This document shows, piece by piece, positions 25,842 through 35,360 of a stretch of DNA of 64,000 nucleotides (positions are counted from its first letter, which is position 1; the number at the start of each line of letters is the position of its first letter). Below the pieces are notes generated by a model that saw only the letters and a list, made by a program, of their open reading frames with translations, was not told the origin of the DNA and ran no database searches. The stretch spans positions 682,001 to 746,000 of the forward strand of contig NZ_CP139965.1 of NCBI RefSeq assembly GCF_034424375.1, read 5' to 3'. Source of the DNA: Paraburkholderia kururiensis (GTDB lineage: Bacteria > Pseudomonadota > Gammaproteobacteria > Burkholderiales > Burkholderiaceae). A program made the position numbers and the translations under genes.

Positions 25842-26447
25842 ATGAGCAGGAAACTGAAAATCGTCGGGGTATCGGGCAGTGTGCGTCGGCCGTCGCGCAC
25901 GCATGTGCTGGTGGAACATCTGGTGACTAAGATTGCAACGGGTCGGGATGCAGACACGCATCTTGTCGAGCTTGCCGAAATCGCACCTCGCCTCGTCGCA
26001 ACACTCGCGCGCGAGGAATTGCCGGCCGACGTACGGGCTCATATCGACGCCATCGAGTCGGCGGATCTGCTCGTCGTGGGGAGTCCCGTTTATCGCGCCT
26101 CGTTTACCGGGCTCTTCAAGCATCTGTTCGACCTCGTGCATCACGAAGCGTTGATCGACGTGCCTGTGCTGCTCGCCGCAACAGGCGGCAGCGAACGGCA
26201 TGCACTCGTGATCGACCATCAGTTGCGTCCGCTCTTCAGCTTCTTCCAGGCGCGCACCTTGCCCGTCGGCGTCTATGCGTCGGAACGCGATTTCGAGGGC
26301 TACGCCGTTGCCGGCGATGCTCTGCGCGAACGTCTCGCGCTCGCCGTTTCGCGGGCATTGCCCTCTATACAGCAACGGTCGCCGCTGAGCCACGCGGGTT
26401 CCTTCCCTACGCATTCATCCGCGCAAGCCGTCACGGCCGCCGCGTGA
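25842..26447 (+). CDS. msuE: NADPH/NADH-dependent FMN reductase (MsuE-like)
   Basis: Flavodoxin-fold FMN reductase of 201 residues that supplies reduced FMN to two-component monooxygenases. The FMN phosphate loop is GVSGSVRRPSRTH (about 9-21) and the flavin-contact segment GSPVYRASFTGLFKHLFD (about 79-96) is characteristic of the NADPH-FMN reductase family. The last about 30 residues are a low-complexity tail. It is first in the operon behind a sigma-54-like promoter and 34 bases ahead of sfnG, its likely partner. ATG 25842 has AGAGGA upstream. Confidence 0.88.
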   Translation: MSRKLKIVGVSGSVRRPSRTHVLVEHLVTKIATGRDADTHLVELAEIAPRLVATLAREELPADVRAHIDAIESADLLVVGSPVYRASFTGLFKHLFDLVHHEALIDVPVLLAATGGSERHALVIDHQLRPLFSFFQARTLPVGVYASERDFEGYAVAGDALRERLALAVSRALPSIQQRSPLSHAGSFPTHSSAQAVTAAA

Positions 26448-26481
26448 ATTCCCCTCTTCTTTCTCTCACGAGGATTTTCCG

Positions 26482-27585
26482 ATGACTGAAACCGTTTCCC
26501 GCGACGACGCCGTCAAATTCGCCTACTGGGTGCCCAACGTAAGCGGCGGGCTCGTTGTGAGCACCATCCCGCAACGCACGGACTGGAGCCTCGAATACAA
26601 CCAGAAGCTTGCACGCGTGGCAGAAGACGCCGGCTTCGAATATGCGCTGAGCCAGATTCGCTTCACGGCAGGCTACGGCGCCGAATACCAGCACGAATCC
26701 GTGTCGTTCAGTCAGGCGCTCTTGCAGGCCACGACAAAGCTCAAGGTGCTCGCCGCCATCCTCCCAGGACCGTGGCATCCGGCCGTGGTGGCCAAGCAGA
26801 TTGCCACCATCGACCACATCTCGAATGGCCGCATTGCGATCAACGTGGTGAGCGGCTGGTTCAAGGGCGAGTTCACGGCGATCGGCGAACCGTGGCTCGA
26901 ACACGACGAGCGCTATCGGCGCTCCAACGAATTCATTCGTGCCTTGAAGGGCATCTGGACACAAGACCGCTTCACGTTCAAGGGCGACTTCTATCGCTTC
27001 AACGAATACACGCTGAGCCCGAAGCCCGTTCAAAAGCCGCATCCCGAGATCTTTCAGGGCGGCAGTTCGCGTGCCGCGCGCGATAACGCAGCGAGCGTCT
27101 CGGACTGGTACTTCACGAACGGCAACACAGTCGAAAACCTGAAAGCGCAAATCGACGACATTCAAAGCAAGGCCGAGAAGAACGGACACAAGGTGCGCAT
27201 TGGCGTGAACGCCTTCGTCATTGCACGCGATACCGAGGAAGAAGCGAAGGCCGTGCTGGACGACATCATCCGGCACGCGCACGTGGAAGCGGTGCATGCA
27301 TTCGGCGATGCCGTGAAAGAGGCGGGCCAGGCGTCGCCCGAAGGCGAAGGGAACTGGGCCAAGTCGACCTTCGAAGATCTCGTGCAGTACAACGACGGCT
27401 TCCGCACGAATCTGATCGGCACGCCGCAGCAGATTGCCGAGCGTATCGTCGAGCTGAAGTCCGTGGGCGTCGACCTCGTGCTTGCCGGCTTCCTGCATTT
27501 CATCGAGGAAGTGGAGTACTTCGGCAAAAAGGTGCTGCCGCTCGTGCGTGAACTCGAGGCGGCACGCGAGGCGAAGGCGGCATGA
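26482..27585 (+). CDS. sfnG: Dimethylsulfone (FMNH2-dependent) monooxygenase
   Basis: Luciferase-like monooxygenase (367 aa) that converts dimethylsulfone to methanesulfinate using FMNH2 and oxygen, for sulfur supply. The N-terminal AYWVPNVSGGLVVS, the ILPGPWHPAVVAKQIATIDH segment and NVVSGWFKGEF are typical of the SfnG/SsuD branch. Its stop overlaps the next start (ATGA at 27582), tying it translationally to a transporter ATPase. ATG 26482 is preceded by ACGAGGATT. Confidence 0.93.
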   Translation: MTETVSRDDAVKFAYWVPNVSGGLVVSTIPQRTDWSLEYNQKLARVAEDAGFEYALSQIRFTAGYGAEYQHESVSFSQALLQATTKLKVLAAILPGPWHPAVVAKQIATIDHISNGRIAINVVSGWFKGEFTAIGEPWLEHDERYRRSNEFIRALKGIWTQDRFTFKGDFYRFNEYTLSPKPVQKPHPEIFQGGSSRAARDNAASVSDWYFTNGNTVENLKAQIDDIQSKAEKNGHKVRIGVNAFVIARDTEEEAKAVLDDIIRHAHVEAVHAFGDAVKEAGQASPEGEGNWAKSTFEDLVQYNDGFRTNLIGTPQQIAERIVELKSVGVDLVLAGFLHFIEEVEYFGKKVLPLVRELEAAREAKAA

Positions 27586-28376
27586 ACGCGGCGGCAACGC
27601 ATACCGCGGACGCCTCGCTGCTTGCGCTCGAACGCGTTTCGCTGTCGTTCGATGGTGTGCGTGCCATCGTCGATCTGAGCTTCGACGTGTCGGCCGGCGC
27701 CATCTGCTCGCTGATCGGTCCGAACGGCGCAGGAAAGAGTTCGCTGCTGAACGTGATCAACGGCGTGTACGCGCCGCAGCACGGCTCCATACGCTTCGCA
27801 GGACGAAGCTACGCGCGGATGAACGCCTATCACGCGGCGCATGCGGGCATTGCGCGAACGTTCCAGAACATCGCGCTGTTTCGGCGGATGAGCGTGCTCG
27901 ACAACGTGCTGACCGGGCGCAGCCTGCACCGGCACAGCACGTGGTTCGAGCAGACCTTCGGCGTGGGGCGCGCGCGGCGCGACGAAGCAGCGCAACGCGA
28001 ACGCGCGGATAGCGTGCTCGATGCACTCGATCTCGCGCGTTACCGCAGCACGCCCGTCGGCACGCTGCCTTACGGATTGCAGAAGCGCGTGGAGCTGGCG
28101 CGCGCACTCGCCGCCGAACCACGGCTCCTGTTGCTCGACGAGCCGATGGCCGGCATGAACGCCGCTGAGAAGGCCGAGATGGCCGGCTTCATCGCGGATG
28201 CGAACGCGCGCCTCGGCGTAACGGTCGTGCTGATCGAGCACGACATCGGCGTGGTGATGGACATTTCCAGCCACGTGGTGGTGCTCGATTACGGCAAGAA
28301 GATCGCAGACGGCACACCCGACGAGGTGCGCGCAGACCCCGCGGTACTGGCCGCCTATCTCGGCACACGCCGCTGA
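27582..28376 (+). CDS. Branched-chain-type ABC transporter ATPase (LivG-like)
   Basis: Cytoplasmic ATPase of 264 residues in the hydrophobic/branched-chain amino acid transporter class. Walker A is GPNGAGKS, Walker B LLLLDEP. The ABC signature is degenerate, LPYGLQKRVELAR instead of LSGGQ, as is common in LivG proteins. The C-terminal YLGTRR is the LivG ending. It is translationally coupled to sfnG, so it probably imports an organosulfur compound rather than amino acids; the substrate is an inference. Confidence 0.9.
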   Translation: MNAAATHTADASLLALERVSLSFDGVRAIVDLSFDVSAGAICSLIGPNGAGKSSLLNVINGVYAPQHGSIRFAGRSYARMNAYHAAHAGIARTFQNIALFRRMSVLDNVLTGRSLHRHSTWFEQTFGVGRARRDEAAQRERADSVLDALDLARYRSTPVGTLPYGLQKRVELARALAAEPRLLLLDEPMAGMNAAEKAEMAGFIADANARLGVTVVLIEHDIGVVMDISSHVVVLDYGKKIADGTPDEVRADPAVLAAYLGTRR

Positions 28377-28392
28377 ACAATGGACTGAATCC

Positions 28393-29274
28393 ATGGATTT
28401 CTTTTTCGAAGTGCTGGTGGGCGGCCTGCTTGCCGGCGTCATGTATTCGCTCGTGGCGATCGGCTTCGTGCTGATCTACAAGGCCTCGGGCGTCTTCAAC
28501 TACGCGCAGGGCGCGCTGGTGCTCTTCGGCGCGCTGACGTTCGTGAGCCTCGTCGAGCGGCACGTGGCCCCGTGGCTCGCGTTCACGATCACACTCGCCG
28601 CGCTCGTTGCGATTGCGCTTGCCGTTGGGCGCTTCGTATTGCGGCCGCTCGTGAATCGACCGCCCATCGTGCTGTTCATGGCGACGCTCGGCTTGAGCTT
28701 CATTCTCGAAGGCGCGGCACAACTGTTCTGGGGCGCGCAGGTGCATGGGCTCGACATCGGCATCGACGACAAGCCGCTCGCGTTCGCGGGCGTGATGGTG
28801 AGCCAGTTCGATCTCTTTGCAGCCGCGACCGCAGGCGTGCTGGTCGCAGCGCTCGCGCTGCTCGCGCGATACACCCGCTTTGGGTTGTCGCTGCGCGCCG
28901 TGGCCGACGACCCGCTCGCGGCACTCGCTGTCGGCGTGAAGTTGCCGCGCGTGTGGGCCGTCGTCTGGGCGCTTGCGGGCTTTGCGAGCCTCGTGGCCGG
29001 GCTGTTGTGGGGCGCACGCCTGGGCGTGCAGTTCTCGCTCTCGCTCGTCGTGCTCAAGGCGTTGCCCGTGCTGATCATCGGCGGCTTTTCGTCGGTTGTC
29101 GGGGCGATCGTAGGCGGCCTGATCGTGGGCGGAGCCGAGAAGCTGGCCGAGGTCTATGTCGGCGCGCTGGTGGGCGGCGGCATCGAAAACTGGTTTCCTT
29201 ATGTTCTCGCGATGCTGTGCCTGCTGGTGCGTCCTGTGGGACTCTTCGGCGAGCCGGCCGTTGAACGCGTGTGA
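28393..29274 (+). CDS. Branched-chain-type ABC transporter permease (LivH-like)
   Basis: Inner-membrane permease of 293 residues with about eight hydrophobic helices; GGLLAGVMYSLVAIGFVLIY at the N-terminus and the LRAVADDPLAA loop define the LivH family. It lies 16 bases after the LivG-like gene and is part of the sfnG-linked five-component transporter. Confidence 0.91.
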   Translation: MDFFFEVLVGGLLAGVMYSLVAIGFVLIYKASGVFNYAQGALVLFGALTFVSLVERHVAPWLAFTITLAALVAIALAVGRFVLRPLVNRPPIVLFMATLGLSFILEGAAQLFWGAQVHGLDIGIDDKPLAFAGVMVSQFDLFAAATAGVLVAALALLARYTRFGLSLRAVADDPLAALAVGVKLPRVWAVVWALAGFASLVAGLLWGARLGVQFSLSLVVLKALPVLIIGGFSSVVGAIVGGLIVGGAEKLAEVYVGALVGGGIENWFPYVLAMLCLLVRPVGLFGEPAVERV

Positions 29275-29282
29275 GGCAAGCC

Positions 29283-30338
29283 ATGTCTACCCGTCTTGCT
29301 CCCGCGCCTTCCGCCGCAACCCACCTGCGAAGCCAGCCCGTATGGACGCTTTTCGCAAGCCTCGCGACCGTGATCGTTCTATTCGGTCTGGTGCCCGCCT
29401 TCGCCAGCGAGTATTGGTTGACCGCCGTGCTCACGCCGTTTCTCGTGCTTTCCGCGGCGGCGCTCGGGCTCAATCTGGTCACGGGCTATGCGGGCCAACT
29501 CTCGCTCGGCTCCGCCGCATTCATGGCCGTGGGCGCCTACGCCACGTATAACCTGATCGTGCGCGTGCCAGGCCTGCCGTTGCCCCTCGCACTGCTGGGC
29601 GGCGGGCTCGTCACAGCCGCCGTGGGCACGCTGTTCGGCTTGTCTGCATTGCGCATCAAAGGCTTCTATCTGATCGTCTCGACGCTCGCCGCGCAATTCT
29701 TCGTTGAGTGGCTGTTCACGAAGGTCAGCTGGTTTTCCAACGACGATACGTCGGGCGTGCTCGCCGCCCCAAGACTCGCTATCGGCGGCTGGCGAATCGA
29801 CACACCTGTGTCGCGCTATCTCTTCGTGCTGGGCACCGTGTCGCTGCTCTTCGCGTTCGGCGCACGGCTGGTACGCAGCGAACTGGGCCGGCGCTGGATG
29901 GCCGTGCGCGACATGGACACTGCCGCGAGCGTGATCGGCATTCCCGTCGCGGCGTCGCGCCTCTACGCCTTTGCGTTGAGTTCGTTTGTGATTGGCATTG
30001 CGGGCGCGCTGTGGGCATTCGTGTATCTGGGCACGGTGGAGCCGCACGGTTTCGATCTGAACCTGTCGTTTCAGGTGCTGTTCATCGTGATCATCGGCGG
30101 CATGGGGAGCGTGGGCGGCAACCTGCTGGGAGCCGCCTTCATCGTGCTGCTGCCCATCCTGCTCTCCAACGCCGCGAGCGCACTCGCCCATGTGGGCATA
30201 GAAGCCGGCCAATTGCAGAACCTGCAGAAGATCGTGCTGGGCACGTTGATCATCGTCTTCCTCGTGCGGGAACCCGAAGGGCTCGCGCGCCTCGTTCAGA
30301 CCATCTTGCAGCGGCTTCGCCGGCGCTACTTCGCTTGA
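29283..30338 (+). CDS. Branched-chain-type ABC transporter permease (LivM-like)
   Basis: Second permease (351 aa), LivM type: LGLNLVTGYAGQLSLGSAAF and WMAVRDMDTAASVIGI are conserved landmarks, and the helices end in an Arg-rich cytosolic tail. ATG 29283 is used because a GAGG site precedes it; a GTG at 29271 is possible. The gene begins 8 bases after the LivH-like gene. Confidence 0.91.
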   Translation: MSTRLAPAPSAATHLRSQPVWTLFASLATVIVLFGLVPAFASEYWLTAVLTPFLVLSAAALGLNLVTGYAGQLSLGSAAFMAVGAYATYNLIVRVPGLPLPLALLGGGLVTAAVGTLFGLSALRIKGFYLIVSTLAAQFFVEWLFTKVSWFSNDDTSGVLAAPRLAIGGWRIDTPVSRYLFVLGTVSLLFAFGARLVRSELGRRWMAVRDMDTAASVIGIPVAASRLYAFALSSFVIGIAGALWAFVYLGTVEPHGFDLNLSFQVLFIVIIGGMGSVGGNLLGAAFIVLLPILLSNAASALAHVGIEAGQLQNLQKIVLGTLIIVFLVREPEGLARLVQTILQRLRRRYFA

Positions 30339-30406
30339 GCGGATCTCGCGATCGTACCCGTATTCATTTTCTTACGCACTTCCATTTCGATAAGGATCCC
30401 ATAACA

Positions 30407-31783
30407 ATGACCCAACCGACGCATCGACCCAGGCATTCGGCCCGCGCCAGGCTCTTTTCCGCGCTCGCCGCCGCCACGCTGGGAATGGCCCTTACGTTCA
30501 GCAACGCACCCTATGCGCAAGCCACCGGCGAACAGTACTTCCCGCTGCAAAGCTATCGCGTAGGACCGTATGCGGCAGGCGGCAGCGGCTTCTTCGGCGG
30601 CTTCATCGACTATTTGCAGCTCGTGAATGCACGCGACGGCGGCGTGAACGGCGTCAAGCTGACGTGGAGCGAGTGCGAAACCGAATACGTAGTGGAAAAG
30701 GGCGTGGAATGCTATGAGCGACTCAAGCATGGCCTGAACGGCGCGCCGGCCGCGGCCACCAACCCGCTTTCGGTGGGCATTGCGTACGCCACGCTGGACC
30801 GCTCGACGGCGGACCGTCTGCCGCTCATCACGATCAACCACGGTCGTACGGATTCCACCGACGGCGCCGTGTTCCCGTACGTCTTCCCGCTTCAGCTGAA
30901 TCCGTACAGCGAGGTGTCGGCCATCATCAACTACATCGGCCAGCAGTCGGGCGGGCTGGGCGCATTGCAGGGCAAGAAGATCGTGGTGCTGTATCACGGC
31001 TCGCCCTATGGCCGCGAGACGATTCCGGTACTCGAGATTCTCGCGAAGAAATACGGCTTCTCGCTCACGCAAATCGAGGTGCCGCACCCCGGCAACGAGC
31101 AGGGCTCGCAATGGCTCACGATTCACCGCATCAACCCCGACTGGGTGATTCTGCGCGGCTGGGGCGTGATGAATCCCGTTGCGCTCAAGTCCGCGCAGAA
31201 GGTGGGGTACCCGGCCAACCACATCATCGGCAACATCTGGAGCAATTCCGAAGAAGACGTGCGGCCCGCCGGCGACGCGGCGAAGGGCTTTCTCTCCATC
31301 ACCACGCACCCGTCGGGCACCGACTACCCCGTGCTCCAGTCCATCGACCAATACGTGATCAAGCGCGGCAACGGCAACCTCAAAGACCCAGCGCGGTTCG
31401 GCACCGTGTACTACAACCTCGGCGTGGTCAACGGCATCCTCAACGTCGAGGCGCTGCGTGTGGCACAGGCGCGCTTCGGCAACAAGCCGCTCACCGGCGA
31501 GCAGGTGCGTTGGGGGTTCGAGCATCTGAATCTCGATGACGCGCGACTCAAGCAGCTTGGCGCGTACGGGCTCGTGCAGCCGCTCAAGCTCTCGTGCGCG
31601 GACCACGAAGGCGGCGGCGCTGTGCGCTTTCAGCAGTGGGACGGCACGAAGTGGAACGTGGTGAGCGGCTGGGTGCAGGCGGACCGCGCGTTGCTGCGAC
31701 CCATCATCGAAAAGTCCGCGAATGCCTACGCCAAGGAAAAAGGCATCACGCCGCGCGATTGCAGCAAGGACGTAGGTGCATGA
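30407..31783 (+). CDS. Branched-chain-type ABC transporter periplasmic binding protein
   Basis: Periplasmic binding protein (458 aa) of the Leu/Ile/Val-binding class, with an Arg-rich n-region and signal peptide to about residue 40 (cleavage near AQA). YRVGPYAAGGSGFFGGFIDY and VKLTWSECETEYVVEKGVEC are typical of a group longer than LivK. The two cysteines around residues 86 and 97 could form a disulfide. Its stop overlaps the LivF-like start by ATGA. Linked to sfnG, it may bind sulfones, sulfonates or related aliphatic organosulfur compounds. Confidence 0.88.
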   Translation: MTQPTHRPRHSARARLFSALAAATLGMALTFSNAPYAQATGEQYFPLQSYRVGPYAAGGSGFFGGFIDYLQLVNARDGGVNGVKLTWSECETEYVVEKGVECYERLKHGLNGAPAAATNPLSVGIAYATLDRSTADRLPLITINHGRTDSTDGAVFPYVFPLQLNPYSEVSAIINYIGQQSGGLGALQGKKIVVLYHGSPYGRETIPVLEILAKKYGFSLTQIEVPHPGNEQGSQWLTIHRINPDWVILRGWGVMNPVALKSAQKVGYPANHIIGNIWSNSEEDVRPAGDAAKGFLSITTHPSGTDYPVLQSIDQYVIKRGNGNLKDPARFGTVYYNLGVVNGILNVEALRVAQARFGNKPLTGEQVRWGFEHLNLDDARLKQLGAYGLVQPLKLSCADHEGGGAVRFQQWDGTKWNVVSGWVQADRALLRPIIEKSANAYAKEKGITPRDCSKDVGA

Positions 31784-32562
31784 GCGATACGCCCATCCTC
31801 GAGGTCGACGCCATTCGCGTGGCCTACGGCGGGCTCGCGCCCGTCGTGAACGGCGTGTCGTTGACCGTGCCGACAGGCGGATTCGTTGCGCTGCTGGGCG
31901 GCAATGGTGCAGGCAAGACCACGACGCTGAAGGCTATTTCGAATCTGATTCGTGCGGAGCGCGGCGCACTGGAAGCGGGGCGCATCGTCTATTGCGGCGC
32001 ACCGATCGCGAATATCGACCCGTGGTCGCTCGCAGAACGCGGCCTGGTGCAGGTGCTGGAAGGGCGGCGCTGCTTCGCGCATCTCACCGTGGAAGAGAAT
32101 CTGCGCATTGGCGCGTTCGTGCGCAAGCCGGACCGCCGCACGCTCGATTCCGAACTGGAACGCGTGTACGCCATTTTTCCGCGACTGAAGGAGCGACGCC
32201 ATGCGCTGGCGGGGCACACGTCGGGCGGCGAACAGCAAATGGTGGCGCTGGGTCGCGCGCTAGTGGCGCGGCCATCGCTGATCCTGCTGGACGAGCCCTC
32301 GATGGGCCTTGCGCCACACGTCGTAGACGAGATATTCGACGTGGTGGCCGCGCTGAATCGGGACGACCACGTAAGCGTGCTTCTCGCAGAACAGAACGCA
32401 GCGGTCGCGCTACGGCACGCGCAATACGGGTACGTGCTGGAGAGCGGACACGTCGTGGCGCAAGGAGCCGCTGCTCAGCTGGCACGGTCGGACGCGCTTC
32501 GCGATGCGTATCTGGGTGGGGCCAAACGAGCGAGAGCGGACGCAGGTGTGGGGCTTCAGTGA
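31780..32562 (+). CDS. Branched-chain-type ABC transporter ATPase (LivF-like)
   Basis: Second ATPase (260 aa), LivF type. Walker A is GGNGAGKT, the signature SGGEQQMVALGRAL, Walker B LILLDEPSMGLAP. It closes the transporter begun at 27582, so the permease pair, both ATPases and the binding protein are all present in one direction directly behind sfnG. Confidence 0.92.
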   Translation: MSDTPILEVDAIRVAYGGLAPVVNGVSLTVPTGGFVALLGGNGAGKTTTLKAISNLIRAERGALEAGRIVYCGAPIANIDPWSLAERGLVQVLEGRRCFAHLTVEENLRIGAFVRKPDRRTLDSELERVYAIFPRLKERRHALAGHTSGGEQQMVALGRALVARPSLILLDEPSMGLAPHVVDEIFDVVAALNRDDHVSVLLAEQNAAVALRHAQYGYVLESGHVVAQGAAAQLARSDALRDAYLGGAKRARADAGVGLQ

Positions 32563-32805
32563 CGACTCGCGCAATCTCGTTTCCATGTATTCGAGATCTT
32601 CTTTCGATCAGGCCTCGTGTTCATGATCGCGCATCACGCTGCGCGCACGTGTGCCGTGTCATCCCGAAAAGAGGTGCCATGCGAAAATGAGTCCCGCTGC
32701 GTGAAGGGGGCCGACGAGTTTTGCTCGACAACCGAAGTGCCTGAAAAATGCACTCGTAGGGTCATTCGCGCGGCGCGTCTTCAACGATAAGCCGGATGAC
32801 CGATC

Positions 32806-33723
32806 ATGATGAACCTGATGCATTGGCGGCTGCTGTTGGCTGTGGCGGACGCCGGCTCGATCTCGAAGGCCGCTGCGCAGATCGGCGTGACGCAATCCGG
32901 CGCAAGCCAGGCCATCAGTCAACTGGAAGACATGCTGGGCGTGAAGGTGCTTCAGCGAGACCGGCGCAGCACCACCGTAACGGCGATCGGCGAGCAGGTG
33001 ATCGAGCGGGCGCGACGCATGATCGCCGAATGGGAGTCCATCAAGTCGCTCGTCGATGCGTCACGCGGACTGCACGGCGGGCGAATCAGACTCGCCACTT
33101 TTCCTTCGATCTTTGCGAGCCTGTTGCCGAGCTTCCTGCAATCGTTTGGACAGCTGTATCCGGGCATTCAGGTCATTTCGCTCGAGGGCACCGACGAGGA
33201 AATCGAAGCCTGGCTTGCAGACGGGTCCATTGATGTCGGCATCGTTCTGGATGCCGGTCCCGAGCGTGATGCGCTGGTGCTTGGGCGCGATGCGTGGGTC
33301 GTGGCGGCACCGACTGGCCATCCGCTGGGGCGCCGGTCGAGCAGCATCGCGGTGTCGCTCGAAGAACTGGTGGACCAACCGTACGTGCTCGCCACAGGCG
33401 GGTGTCGTCGAAACAGCAAATGGCTGCTGGAAAGCGCGGGATTCGCGTTGTCCGATGTTCGCATCTGCGTGCGCGACTGGTCGACGGCGTTCAAGCTGAT
33501 TCGCGAAGGCGTGGGTGTGTCGCTCGTTCCCGAATCGACGTTGCCCGATAAGCGAGAGGGGTTGCGTGTACTGAATCTGCGTACGCCGATGTACCGCGAG
33601 TTCGGCCTTGCGTGCTCCGAAGCCGGCCGCAACGCGCCCGCGATCCAGGCGTTGTTCGATCAGTTGCAACGAACCGCCGTGGCAGGCCGCCGGCCCGCGC
33701 GCGACATCTCGACGATGTCATAA
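32806..33723 (+). CDS. LysR-family transcription regulator
   Basis: Regulator of 305 residues: N-terminal winged helix-turn-helix (about 4-64, AGSISKAAAQIGVTQSGASQ) and a C-terminal periplasmic-binding-protein-like effector domain (about 92-290). It lies 243 bases after the sfn-linked transporter and 149 bases before a glutathione transferase, all in the same direction. Either could be its target; the effector cannot be read from sequence. Confidence 0.9.
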   Translation: MMNLMHWRLLLAVADAGSISKAAAQIGVTQSGASQAISQLEDMLGVKVLQRDRRSTTVTAIGEQVIERARRMIAEWESIKSLVDASRGLHGGRIRLATFPSIFASLLPSFLQSFGQLYPGIQVISLEGTDEEIEAWLADGSIDVGIVLDAGPERDALVLGRDAWVVAAPTGHPLGRRSSSIAVSLEELVDQPYVLATGGCRRNSKWLLESAGFALSDVRICVRDWSTAFKLIREGVGVSLVPESTLPDKREGLRVLNLRTPMYREFGLACSEAGRNAPAIQALFDQLQRTAVAGRRPARDISTMS

Positions 33724-33872
33724 GACGAGCTGATGCTGGCTCGCTCGAATTCTAATTTTGTGGAGCACAGGACAAGGCCATAGGATCGCTTGACCGGGAC
33801 AGTCCGCCACGCGGCGACGCAAGCCGCCGACCATCGCGCCCTGCACCTCGATACGACCCACGATCCATTGCT

Positions 33873-34484
33873 ATGAAACTCTATTTCGCTCCCAACGCGT
33901 GTTCGCTGTCGCCGCATATCGTCCTTCGCGAACTCGGTCTGCCGTTCGATCTTATTCGAGTCAACAGCAAAACGAAGCGCACATCCGAGGGTGGGGACTT
34001 CCTCGCGGTGAACCCGAAGGGCTACGTTGCTGCGCTCGTGCTCGACAACGGGGAAGTGCTCACCGAAGGCCCCGCGATACTTCAGTATCTGGCCGACCTG
34101 AAGCCTCAGTCGGGACTCGCGCCGCCGAGCGGAAGCTGGGAGCGCGTGCGGCTGCACGAGACGCTCAACTTCATCACCTCGGAAATTCATGCCGGCTGTA
34201 GTCCGCTGTTCAGTGCCGAAATTCCGGATGCGGTGAAAGGGCTTTTCAGGCAGAAGCTATGCAAACGCCTCGATACGGTCGGCGCCACGCTCTCACGGCA
34301 AGACTATCTGCTGGGCAGCTTTGGTGTGGCGGATGCTTATCTGTACACGGTGCTGTTGTGGCTGCCGCGATTCTCGATCGACATCGACGGCTGGCCGGCG
34401 CTCGCGCGCTTCATGGAACGCGTCGGCGCGCGAGAAGCGGTCAAGGCGGCAGTCGCCGCGGAAGAAGCGGCGCCCGACGCGTAG
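33873..34484 (+). CDS. gstA: Beta-class glutathione S-transferase
   Basis: Glutathione transferase (203 aa) with an N-terminal thioredoxin-like domain (1-80) and a helical C-terminal domain. The beta-class catalytic cysteine is Cys10 in NACSLSPH, and the glutathione-binding TEGPAILQYLAD segment is intact around residues 64-75. It conjugates or reduces electrophiles in the cytosol; the substrate is unknown. It is a monocistronic-looking gene downstream of the LysR regulator. Confidence 0.9.
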   Translation: MKLYFAPNACSLSPHIVLRELGLPFDLIRVNSKTKRTSEGGDFLAVNPKGYVAALVLDNGEVLTEGPAILQYLADLKPQSGLAPPSGSWERVRLHETLNFITSEIHAGCSPLFSAEIPDAVKGLFRQKLCKRLDTVGATLSRQDYLLGSFGVADAYLYTVLLWLPRFSIDIDGWPALARFMERVGAREAVKAAVAAEEAAPDA

Positions 34485-34646
34485 CGGTACCTATAGCAGC
34501 CGCAGCTTCCGGGCGATGAGAAGAGTGCTCATCGCACGCGGCTTGAGGTGTGGCGTAAGTGAGCGCTCACCGGGGCGCCATTAGCCTACCAAGCGGACGT
34601 TGCCCAACCCGTCACCCCATAGCCGCCCACTCGTCCCCTCCGCCCC

Positions 34647-35120
34647 TCACTGACCGTTAGTTGCGCGCATGTGCTCGGCAACCGCTTTGTAGTCGTAAGT
34701 GGGATAGAACTCGGTGCGATAGCCGCCCCACGCCGTGTTTTCGATGGCGCGATTCACCTCGCGCAAGCGGCTGGCGGGCACGCGCAGCGTGACGACCTGG
34801 CCCACGCCCATCATGACGTACCACGACACCACCTCGATGCCGGGCGGCGGAAACGTCTTGTAGAACCCCTGCTCGCGCAGTTGCTCGTTGATCTTCGGGA
34901 GTGGCTTCGACTCGTCGTGCCGCAGGAAGATGGTGAGCAGGAAGGTGTCGCCGGCGGGCTGCGCTGCGGACGCCGAATTGGCGGTAGACGCCGTTGCCGG
35001 CGACGGTGCCGTGGACGCCGAATCGGCACTCCACGCCGTGGACGGCGCAATCACCATGGACGCCGTCAAGGCGGCGGACAGCGTGGAAAGCAGGCTGCAA
35101 CGGACAAGCGTTCGCAACAT
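34647..35120 (-). CDS. Exported small protein of unknown function
   Basis: A 157-residue protein not assigned to a known family. ATG at 35120 is chosen because GGAGG lies five bases upstream. Residues 1-32 look like a signal peptide ending near AWS. Then comes an Ala/Ser/Thr-rich linker (about 33-55), encoded by repeated GTGGACGCCG-like bases. The folded part, about 100 residues, contains FLLTIFLRHDESKPL and VSWYVMMGVGQVVTLRVP, the look of a small alpha/beta periplasmic domain. It is convergent with gstA. Confidence 0.7.
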   Translation of the reverse strand: MLRTLVRCSLLSTLSAALTASMVIAPSTAWSADSASTAPSPATASTANSASAAQPAGDTFLLTIFLRHDESKPLPKINEQLREQGFYKTFPPPGIEVVSWYVMMGVGQVVTLRVPASRLREVNRAIENTAWGGYRTEFYPTYDYKAVAEHMRATNGQ

Positions 35121-35360
35121 GAAAGCCTCCGGAAAGACAGGCGACGGCCGCCGCCTGGACCGTTGAAGCGTAGCAAACGCACTTCCCGAAGGTGAACGAA
35201 GCGGGCAAACGGAGACGTGTTGCGACGCATGGATCGGTGCCGCGGCAAATGACAAACCGCAAACAGCAAACCGCGCGAATCTATACGCCGTGCAAGCGGC
35301 AGCCTCAATTGATGAGGCAGCTTTCCCAGCTCGCCCTCGCCCGCCAAAAGTTTATGCGCA

